The translations under genes and the position numbers were made by a program. DNA of 21,672 bases, taken from contig JAEXGP010000431.1 of the NCBI GenBank assembly GCA_023450775.1, positions 1-21,672 on the forward strand, given 5' to 3'. Below, in pieces: positions 1-7,500 of the stretch. The stretch's first letter is position 1; each line of letters opens with the position of its first letter. The notes beneath the pieces are model-generated. The model was not told the DNA's origin, did no database searches, and saw only the letters and a program-made list of their open reading frames with translations. The stretch comes from Actinomycetes bacterium (GTDB lineage Bacteria > Actinomycetota > Acidimicrobiia > Acidimicrobiales > Microtrichaceae).

Positions 1-1
1 G

Positions 2-757
2 GCCGAGGGTGCGGCGGTCGCGCTCGTGGCCCGCACCGCGGAGCCGGGCGGCAAGCTCGCCGGCAGCCTGCAGGACACCGCCGCTCGCATCGGCTCGGCC
101 GGGGGAGTGGTGGCCTCGATCGTGGCCGACCTGACCGATCCCGACGACCGGGCCCGCATCGTCGCCGAGGCGGCGGCGGCGCTCGGCGGGCCGATCGACG
201 TGCTGGTGAACAACGCCGCGGCTGCGATCTACGAGCCACTCGCCACGCTGTCGCTCAAGCGGCGGCGGCTCATGTTCGAGGTCAACGTCCACGCGCCGCT
301 CGACCTGGCGCAGGCGGCCGTTCCCGGGATGTCCGAGCTCGGTGAGGGCTGGATCGTCAACATCTCGAGCGGGACGGCTCGTTCGACGTCCGGCCCGCCG
401 TTCGACCTCGGCGTGACCGGCACGACGACCGCGGTCTACGGCGCGTCGAAGTCGGCGCTCGACCGCGTCACCAACGGGCTCGCGGCGGAGCTGTACGGGA
501 CCGGCATCCGCGTCAACGCCGTCGCCCCGCGCGCCGCGGTCATGAGCGAGGGCGCCGACGCGCTGGTGGGCGGCCGCATCCCCGAGGACAAGATCGAGTC
601 GCTCGAGCACATGGTCGAGGCCGTCGTCGCGCTGTGCTGCTGCGGTCCCGAGGTGACCGGACGGGTGGCGGTCAGCCACGACGTCATCGAGGAGAGCGCC
701 CTCCCCGTCCGGTCCCTGGACGGTCAGATCTTGCGGTTCGGGTCGACGGCGCCCTGA
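2..757 (+). CDS. SDR-family oxidoreductase, 5'-truncated by window edge
   Basis: Short-chain dehydrogenase/reductase, cytosolic NAD(P)H-dependent redox enzyme; substrate unknown. The open frame is already running at nt 2, so the start codon and the N-terminal Gly-rich cofactor loop lie upstream of the window. Visible family marks are the NNA motif after strand 4 (VLVNNAAA), the catalytic Ser region (NISSG) and the catalytic pair YGASK, with Tyr at nt 437. RVNAVAP follows, as is usual for SDRs. The C-terminus is not the usual YVTGQ...VDGG form but VTGRVAVSHDVIEE, so a close functional assignment is not possible. Its TGA at 755-757 lies inside the 3' end of the convergent solute-binding protein gene (34-bp tail-to-tail overlap). 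The family call is secure; the role is not. Confidence 0.9.
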   Translation, partial: AEGAAVALVARTAEPGGKLAGSLQDTAARIGSAGGVVASIVADLTDPDDRARIVAEAAAALGGPIDVLVNNAAAAIYEPLATLSLKRRRLMFEVNVHAPLDLAQAAVPGMSELGEGWIVNISSGTARSTSGPPFDLGVTGTTTAVYGASKSALDRVTNGLAAELYGTGIRVNAVAPRAAVMSEGADALVGGRIPEDKIESLEHMVEAVVALCCCGPEVTGRVAVSHDVIEESALPVRSLDGQILRFGSTAP

Positions 758-2190
758 CCGACGTCGGCGGTCACCTCGGTGACGCCGTCCTTCGGGCAGT
801 GGAACCCGTCGCCGTCGTCGTCGGTGCCGTCCAGCTCCGGGTACAGACGCTCGTAGCGTCCGTCCTTCACGATCATCAGCATGCTGCAGGGACCGGCCTT
901 GGCGTCGGGCCCGCCGGCGAGGTCCTGCTTGGCGTGGAGCCCGCCGCCGGTCCACTCGTCGTTCGCAGCCGCGGCTTGGAGGATGCAGGTCCGCTCCAGC
1001 GTGCCGTCGTGCTGCTCGGCGCAGGTGTTGGCCGAGGTCACGAAGAGCAGCCACGCCGACATCGACTGGATGCCGAGCAGCGCGGTGTCACCGTCGGGGA
1101 CGTACGTCTCGACGAGGTCGAGGTACTTCTGGATGGCCGGCCACTTGTCGGCCTCCTCCATCATGTGCACCGCCATGCGGACGGTGGAGCCCTCCACGGC
1201 CTCCGGTCCGGCCGTCTCGAGGAAGATCGGGTCGTACTGGTTCGCCTCGAGCAGGGCCCGGCCCTCCCAGCCCTGGGTCTTGAGGACCTGGAGCACCTTG
1301 GCGACGTCGGCCGACTCGCCGGTCCACGAGAGGCTCTTGGCGCCCTGCTCCTTGATCGAGAGCGCCAGCGGCGTCCAGTCAGTGGTGCCGGCGACCGGGT
1401 AGTTGAGGTCGCCGACCTGCTCGAAGCCGGTCGCCTCGGCGACCGCGACCTGCTTCTGCTTCACGATCTCCAGCGAGGGGAGGTTCCCCCACACCGGCAT
1501 CCATGCCGTCGCGTCCTCGGGATAGAGCTTCTTGAAGTCCTGGAACCACGTGTTCGACGCGCTGTGCGCGGGGTTGGGGAGCGGCTCCACGTGGCCGTTG
1601 CTCTCGGACTTCTCGGTCGACACCGCGTAGGCCGGGATGTCGATGAGCCCGCAGCGGTGGAAGTCCGAGCCGTCCTTGCCGGAGAACTGCATGTTGTCCT
1701 GGGCCATGCCGCCGCCGACTAGGGCGAACGCAGTGTCGCACGCCCGGCTCATGGCGGCCTCGACCTCGAAGAGCTTGGCGTCCATGTCGATGATCTCGAT
1801 CTTCAGACCACCGATGCCGCCCTGGGCGTTGCACCACTCGGCGAAGGCCACCGAGGCGTCCCAGATCGGCTTCTGCAGACCCGGGCGGATCGTGGAGCCG
1901 CGGTCGTTGGGCACGCCGATCTGGATGGTGCCCGCCGCACCCTGCTGCTCGCCGTCGGCGACGGAGTACTCGCCGTCGTGGCACGGCGACTTGATCGACC
2001 CGAAGTCGGGCGAGTCGGCGTCGGCCCCGCTCGACGTGTCCGCTGCCGCGGTGGTCGACGACGCCGTCTCGTCATCCGACGCGGAGTCACCGCCGGACGC
2101 GCCACAGCCGGCGATGACAGCGAGCGCCGCGCCCACTGCGATGACGGACAGGAACGCGCGAACGCGTTGTGACGTGGTCCGTGGTGCCAC
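724..2190 (-). CDS. ABC-type branched-chain amino acid-like substrate-binding lipoprotein
   Basis: Extracytoplasmic ligand-binding protein of the Leu/Ile/Val receptor type (periplasmic-binding-protein fold), anchored as a lipoprotein. I start it at the GTG at 2190-2188, because GAGGGGGATCACC sits directly before it. The upstream in-frame ATG at 2226 lies inside the operator palindrome and lacks a Shine-Dalgarno. From this start the protein has 488 aa: a charged N-region, a hydrophobic stretch and lipobox VIAGC with the lipidated Cys at residue 29. A Ser/Thr/Asp-rich linker follows, then the binding domain (IQIGVPNDRG, later GGIGGLKIEIID, typical of this family). Near the C-terminus (residues about 454-466) is an Asp-rich DGTDDDGDG loop resembling calcium-binding loops. 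No permease or ATPase gene is nearby, so the ligand and transporter partners are unknown. Regulation is probably by the twin operators upstream. Confidence 0.88.
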   Translation of the reverse strand: MAPRTTSQRVRAFLSVIAVGAALAVIAGCGASGGDSASDDETASSTTAAADTSSGADADSPDFGSIKSPCHDGEYSVADGEQQGAAGTIQIGVPNDRGSTIRPGLQKPIWDASVAFAEWCNAQGGIGGLKIEIIDMDAKLFEVEAAMSRACDTAFALVGGGMAQDNMQFSGKDGSDFHRCGLIDIPAYAVSTEKSESNGHVEPLPNPAHSASNTWFQDFKKLYPEDATAWMPVWGNLPSLEIVKQKQVAVAEATGFEQVGDLNYPVAGTTDWTPLALSIKEQGAKSLSWTGESADVAKVLQVLKTQGWEGRALLEANQYDPIFLETAGPEAVEGSTVRMAVHMMEEADKWPAIQKYLDLVETYVPDGDTALLGIQSMSAWLLFVTSANTCAEQHDGTLERTCILQAAAANDEWTGGGLHAKQDLAGGPDAKAGPCSMLMIVKDGRYERLYPELDGTDDDGDGFHCPKDGVTEVTADVGQGAVDPNRKI

Positions 2191-2225
2191 GGTGATCCCC
2201 CTCGGTTCTGGCGGCCCCCGCCGCA

Positions 2226-2262
2226 TGTAACGGTGTTACGATCGGACCGTAACACCGTTACA
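2226..2262. promoter_or_regulatory. Twin TetR-like operators in a perfect 37-bp palindrome
   Basis: A 15-bp arm (TGTAACGGTGTTACG) is followed by 7 bp and then its exact reverse complement. Each arm is itself a dyad, GTAAC-N3-GTTAC, so there are two operator-like sites centred at about 2233 and 2255. The 22-bp spacing is about two helical turns, so both face the same side of the DNA. Such dyads are typical targets of TetR-family repressors. The position between the divergent lipoprotein (start 2190) and SnoaL-like gene (start 2340) suggests control of both. No TetR gene is in the window. Confidence 0.8.
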
Positions 2263-2339
2263 TCCGTCGCGGTGATCAAGTTGCGGAACGTTCGTCCCGA
2301 TCGGGTCGGAGCGGGTCGCGGGGGACACGAGGGGGACAT

Positions 2340-2801
2340 GTGTCGACGTCAGACATCTCGTTCGGCGAGGTCGAGGAGCTGATCGGCCGCTGGTGGTTCG
2401 TGTACGACCAGGGGGAGATCGACTCGTTCGCCGAGCTGTTCACCGGGGACGCGGTGTTCACGGTGGGCGTCGACGATCCGACGATCGCCTGGGCCGAGTT
2501 CGCGACGGCCGACGCGAGCGGTCGCGATGCGATCGTCGCCTGGCAGACCGAGCACCGGCTGGACAGCCCCGCGCCGCTGCGCCACCACATGTCCGGCCTG
2601 CACCGGACCGGGACCGACGGCGACGACGTCACGTTCGCGTCGTACATCCTGGTCAACCAGGTCGTCGACGAGATGCCGATGCTGCTGCCGTCGGGCGTCG
2701 TGACCGGGGCCGTCCGCCGCGACGGCGAGGAGCTCAGAATCGCCCGGCTCGACGTCGTGCTCGACACCCGGGCATCGGTGCCGTTGCGCGACCAGCGCTG
2801 A
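2340..2801 (+). CDS. SnoaL-like / NTF2-fold protein
   Basis: Small protein of 153 aa of the SnoaL_4/NTF2-like alpha+beta cone fold. The family includes polyketide cyclases, steroid isomerase-like and ring-hydroxylating dioxygenase beta-like proteins, and many members of unknown role. The N-terminal helix pattern (IGRWWFVYDQGEIDSFAELF followed by a beta strand, DAVFTV) is characteristic. A central GRDAIVAW helix and HHMSG strand and a C-terminal strand pair (VVTGAVRR, IARLDVVLD) complete the fold. The start is GTG at 2340, preceded by GAGGGGG at a short distance; the overlapping ATG at 2338 is out of frame. It is divergent from the lipoprotein across the twin TetR-like operators, suggesting co-regulation in uptake and metabolism of one compound. 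The specific activity cannot be told. Confidence 0.82.
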   Translation: MSTSDISFGEVEELIGRWWFVYDQGEIDSFAELFTGDAVFTVGVDDPTIAWAEFATADASGRDAIVAWQTEHRLDSPAPLRHHMSGLHRTGTDGDDVTFASYILVNQVVDEMPMLLPSGVVTGAVRRDGEELRIARLDVVLDTRASVPLRDQR

Positions 2802-2863
2802 ACCCATCGGGGCATCGTCGCTGGCCGGCCCTCGGATCGGCGCGGCGCTGGATCGTCGCGCCC

Positions 2864-2900
2864 TTAGGGTAGTTGACTAGGTCAAGTAAAATGCTAGGGT
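2864..2900 (+). promoter_or_regulatory. Sigma-70-like promoter with overlapping dyad operator
   Basis: TTGACT (2873-2878) and TAGGGT (2895-2900) are 16 bp apart and look like -35 and -10 boxes, with an extended -10 TG at 2892-2893. The -35 box is the left half of a 13-bp dyad, TTGAC-TAG-GTCAA (2873-2885). A repressor bound there would block the promoter. A transcript starting near 2907 would have a leader of about 50 nt before the ATG at 2957. This is a prediction from sequence only. Confidence 0.55.
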
Positions 2901-2956
2901 CCGATCGTGGTCCCCAGAGGACCGTGATCGGTGCCCTTCGGGGCGGAGGTGTCCAC

Positions 2957-4192
2957 ATGACCGAGGCCCCTGACCGCCGGATCGACTACGCCGGGTCCGT
3001 CCACGACGAGCGGGAGATCGAAGCCGTCGTCGAGGTGCTGCGCGGCGGCCCGACCGCCATGCGGATCGGACGCAACGTGCGGGCGATGGAGCAACGCGTC
3101 GCGGAGCTGCTCGGCAAGCGCCGCGGGGTGATGTGCAACTCGGGCAGCTCGGCGCTCTACCTGGCGATCGAGGTGCTCGGCCTCGAACCCGGCGACGAGA
3201 TCGTCACGTCGGCCGTCACGTTCTCCACCGACATCGCGCCGATGGTGAAGAAGGGGGTCATCCCTGCGTTCGTCGACGTCACGCCCGACACGTTCCAGAT
3301 CGACGTCGACGGCCTCGAGGAGATGATCGGGCCCCGCACCAAGGCGATCCTCGCCCCCGATCTGATCGGCAACTGCCCCGACTGGGACGCCATCCGTGAG
3401 ATCGCCGACCGTCACGACCTCGTCGTCATCGAGGACTCCTGCGACGCACTCGGCCAGACCTTGCGAGGCACGCCGACCGGACTGCGAGCCGACATCGCCC
3501 TGACCAGCTTCGCCCTGTCGCACATCATCACGGCGGCCGGAACCGGCGGCATGGTGTGCTTCGACGACGACGAGCTCGTCGACAAGGCGCTGCTGCTGCG
3601 CCGGTGGGGCCGCCGCTCCGAGGTCCAGCTCTTCGGGTCCGCACGGGGCCGAGGTGACCGGTTCTTCTCGACCATCGACGGCGGGTCCGGCGACGAGCTC
3701 GAGTACGACAACATCTTCATCTTCGACGAGGTCGGGTGGAACTTCGAGCCGTCCGAGATCTCGGCCGCGTTCGGGCTGGTCCAGCTCGACAAGCTCCCCG
3801 AGAACCTGGCCCGCCGTCAGCGGAACTTCGAGCTCACCAGCAGCTACTTCGAGAAGTATCCCGAGCTGTTCGTGCTGCCGAGGCTGACCGAGGGCGTCGA
3901 GACCGGGTGGCACATGTTCCCGTTCGTCATCCAGCCCGACTCCGGCATCCGTCGCGCCGACCTCCAGCAGTGGATGGAGCGCCACGGCATCGACACCCGC
4001 ATGGTCTGGACCGGCAACGCGACGCGCCAGCCCGCGTTCCGCGACACGTCCTTCCGCACGCCGGCAGCAGCCCTGCCGAACGCGGACCGAGTCATGGAGT
4101 GGGGACTGATCCTGCCCGGCAGCCACTCGCTCGACGACGACGACTGCGCCTGGATCGGCGAGTGCCTCGACAACTTCGTGGCGCAGCTCTGA
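2957..4192 (+). CDS. DegT/E1-like B6-dependent sugar 3-dehydratase-type protein (catalytic Lys replaced by His)
   Basis: 411-aa protein of the DegT/DnrJ/EryC1/StrS fold (PLP/PMP-binding). ATG at 2957 is preceded by GGAGG; the longer frame opening with TTG at 2873 runs through the promoter and is rejected. Cofactor-site motifs are NSGSSALYLAI, GDEIVTSAVTFSTDIAP and IEDSCDALG (Asp for the pyridine nitrogen). At the Schiff-base position the sequence is SFALSHIITAAGTGG, with His189 where aminotransferases have Lys. In this family His at that site marks the 3-dehydratases E1/RfbH and ColD, which use PMP to remove the C3 hydroxyl of NDP-4-keto-6-deoxyhexoses. The following RRWGRR...YDNIFIF...GWNFEP region matches the E1 layout, but that stretch has no cysteines, so the E1-type 2Fe-2S cluster is absent. 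No other sugar-nucleotide genes are adjacent. Dehydratase chemistry is inferred; the fold is secure. Confidence 0.85.
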   Translation: MTEAPDRRIDYAGSVHDEREIEAVVEVLRGGPTAMRIGRNVRAMEQRVAELLGKRRGVMCNSGSSALYLAIEVLGLEPGDEIVTSAVTFSTDIAPMVKKGVIPAFVDVTPDTFQIDVDGLEEMIGPRTKAILAPDLIGNCPDWDAIREIADRHDLVVIEDSCDALGQTLRGTPTGLRADIALTSFALSHIITAAGTGGMVCFDDDELVDKALLLRRWGRRSEVQLFGSARGRGDRFFSTIDGGSGDELEYDNIFIFDEVGWNFEPSEISAAFGLVQLDKLPENLARRQRNFELTSSYFEKYPELFVLPRLTEGVETGWHMFPFVIQPDSGIRRADLQQWMERHGIDTRMVWTGNATRQPAFRDTSFRTPAAALPNADRVMEWGLILPGSHSLDDDDCAWIGECLDNFVAQL

Positions 4193-4543
4193 GGCCGAGA
4201 CCCCTTCGCCCGCCGGAGCTGACGTCCTGTCGCTCAGTTGAAGGCAGATCCAAGGAATCGTCTCGGAATGCGATTCCCCTGGACTGGCGGATACCTATCT
4301 AGGCTTGATGAGGCTGCAGTGGAGTGGCCGTGTCAGCGAAGTCCGACGGCAGTGCGTGTTCTCGGCGGCCGTGCCCTGCCGGCGCGTCGGGCGACTCCCG
4401 GGTGCTGCGAGTCGACGGCCGCACACGGCGTGAGGTTCATGAAATGAGCCTCAAGGATCGGGGTGGTTTGAGTCGACGGTCCTATCCGAGAGATGCCGCG
4501 GACTCCGTGCCGCCGGTGTCGTGACGCTCACCAGAGGGCATTG
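4193..4543. other. Intergenic region upstream of the Rhs gene
   Basis: 351 bp with no convincing gene; the short frames here lack ribosome binding sites and family resemblance. Content includes an inverted repeat at 4254-4277, a 10-bp direct repeat GAGTCGACGG (near 4408 and 4471) and a short CTCAA/TTGAG dyad near 4450-4474. Several GC-rich stretches could fold in a long Rhs leader. I could not match it to a known riboswitch and found no promoter I would defend. Confidence 0.5.
4254..4277. repeat. Inverted repeat GGAATCG-N10-CGATTCC
   Basis: Perfect 7-bp arms with a 10-nt loop, 62 bp after the stop of the E1-like gene and about 270 bp before the Rhs start. It could be a weak terminator of the upstream gene or an operator; there is no T-run. 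Confidence 0.4.
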
Positions 4544-7500
4544 ATGAACGGTGTCGGTCGACTGTGGCGGGCTGTCGCGGCGGTGGTGACCGCGGCGGTG
4601 GTTGTTGTCGGGATGCCGATTGCGGCGTCTGCGGTTGGGGGTGCGACGTCGATTCCGGATGCGCCGTGGATGTGCGCGGCGAACTCAGGTGGGGCTTCCA
4701 ACTCGTCCCCGTTGCTGATCGGGTCGTGGGCAGGAACGACGGTGTTCACCCGCACGTATGTTCCACATGGCGCGACGTTGACGATGCAGATCACCGGCGA
4801 GGTGACCCCGCAGAGTGGGGGCGCCAAGTGGTCGCAGATGTACGTCTACCACCGGCTCTTCGAGGCCAACGGTGTCTCCCAGCTGCACCGCCGGGCTGAG
4901 GGCATCGACCAGACGAACGCCACGACGAGTCCGGTCCCCATGACTGGTGCGGTGGTGACGTGGACGAACAACGGCTCTTCGCGAACGATCGTCTCACAGC
5001 TGTCGGTCAGCTTGGGACTGGCCGGATCTGGGGAGGCGTCGGTCGATGTCTCCTCGAGCGCCTCACCGGTCGGTGACCCAGGGTGTGTCGATGACCGTAC
5101 GAAGCGCGGCGGCGGCCTGGAGTCGGTCAAGGACGCGGAGGACCCGGTCAACACCTTCACCGGCGCGTACACGGAGAGCCGGGTTGACCTTGCTGCGACG
5201 GCTGGGTTGTTCGGGCTCGACTGGGTGCGGCAGTACGACTCGGGCGGCACGGCGGGTGATCCCGCGTGGGGGTTCTCGTTCTCGGATCACCTCACGCAGC
5301 TGGGTTCGGGCGCGGTCGAACTGACGCTGCCTTCGTCGCGAGTTGTCGTGTTCGAGCCGGACGGGCTTGGCGGGTTCGAACGGCCGGTCGAGTTCGACGG
5401 GCTGCTGACGGTGGACGGGACGGGTTGGCGACTCGGCTTCTCTGACGGGTCGGCGACGACGTTCGATTCGTCAGGAGCGATGACGTCCCGGGAGTCGTGG
5501 GACGGGCAAGTGGTCACCGCGGCGTACACGTCCGGCCGGTTGAGTTCGTTGACGTCGTCGGTGGGCCCGTCGCTGACGATGGCGTACACGTCGGGCCGGC
5601 TGACCTCGGTCACGGCGTCTGACGGGCGCGTCGTGTCCTACACCTACGACCTGAACGGGTTCCTCACCGGGGCCACGCTGCCTGGGTCCGTGACCTGGTC
5701 CTACACCAACGATGCCGACGGCCACGTGACGAAGGTTGAAGATCCCACCGGTGTCGATGTGGTGACGCTCGGCTACGACACCGCCGGTCGGGTCACCTCG
5801 CAAACCCTGGCTGCTGGCGCCCAGACGACATTCGTCTATGACCTGCCCCGGTCCCAGGTTGCCGTCACCGACGTGGCCACGTCGACGACGAACACCTACT
5901 ACTACGACGGGCTCGGGCGCCTGGTCACCGTCGAGGACGAGGACGGCGGCACCATCGAGCGGTCCTACGACGAGTTCGATCAGCTCACCGGCACCCAGTC
6001 GCGCCTCGGTGGTTCGACGACGATCGACCGCAACGACCGAGGCCTGATCGTAGAGATCACGGCGCCAGGCCGCGACCCGATCACGATCGACTACGACGGG
6101 TCGAACCGGGTCGAATCGGTCACCGACGCCTCCGGCACCACCACCTACAGCTACGACGGCGCCGAACGCATCCCGGCGACGGTGACCGATCCCGAGTCGC
6201 ACACCGCCACCTTCGACGTCGTTGACGGACTGATCGAGTCGGTGACCGATGCGGATGGCGTCACCGTCCTCTACCGCTACGACTCGCTCCGCCAGCTCGA
6301 AGAGACCGAGGACGAGTACGGCAACATCACCACCTACGACTACGACGCCGTCGGACGCCAGACCAGCGTCGAGAAGCCTTCCGGCGCCACGACTCTCACC
6401 GGCTATGACGCCGCGGGCCGCCCCGATGAGCTCACCGCCGCCGACGGCGGCCTGACCCAGGTCGCCTATGACGGCGCCGGTCGCGTCACCTCCGTCACCG
6501 ACCCCACGCTGGCCGTCACGACCTTCGCGTACGACAGCGACACCGGCCTGCTCGAGTCGATGACCGACCCGATGCTGCGCGTCACCACCTACACCCACAA
6601 CTTGTACGGCGACCTGACCCGGTCCACTTTCGAAGACACCACCTCCTCCGAAACGGACTACGGCCTGCTCCGACGGGTCGACGCGACCCGAGACGAGCTC
6701 GGACGCGAGACCAGCTACACCTACGACGCCGACGGCAACGTCGCCTCCGTGGAGGACCCCGAGGGCGGCGTCACCACCACCGACTACGACGACGCAGGTC
6801 GAGTCACCTCTGTGACCGATCCCGGGCTACGGGAGACGACATACGACTACGAGGCGGACACCGGCCTGCTCCAGTCGGTGACATCTCCAGCCGGCACCGT
6901 CACCTACACCTACGACGACCTCGGCCGTCAGCGCACCGTCACCGACCTGCGCGGCGCCACCACCGAGACGTCCTACACACCGGGCGGCCGCGTCGACTGG
7001 ATCGACGACGGGCTCGACCAACGAACCGACTACACCTACGACGCCGCGGGTCGGCTGGCATCGATCGAGGCTCCGGGTGGCCTGGTCACCGAGTACGGCT
7101 ACGACGAGGACTCACGCGTCGAGGACGTGACCTCGCCGGGCGGGCTCGTGACTTCTGCGACGTTCGACGACGCGGGCCGGGTCCTGACCTCGACGGACCC
7201 CGCCGGCGTCGTCACCACGAACACGTGGACCCTGCGAGGTGAACTGGCCTCGACGACGAAGTCCGGTGAGGGCACCGTCGAGTACTCCTACAACCCCGAC
7301 GGCACCCTCGACTGGGTCGAGGACGCACTCAACCGGCGCACGACGTTCGGCTACGACAACCGCGGCCGTCTCGAGACCCGCACGAATCCCGACTCGAAGG
7401 TGTGGTCCACCGACTACAACGCCGCCGGCGAGCTCGTCTCCGAAACCGACCCCCTCAACCGCAGCACCTCCTACACCTACGACGGCGCCGGACGGCTCGA

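Noticed and set aside
634..1722. Long plus-strand frame over the solute-binding protein gene
   Set aside because: Antisense shadow: low-complexity Arg/Gly/Val/Leu composition, no RBS, no domain; the minus-strand lipoprotein is clearly coding.
4193..4543. Riboswitch or structured leader before the Rhs gene
   Set aside because: Folding potential exists but no conserved motif of a known class could be matched by eye.
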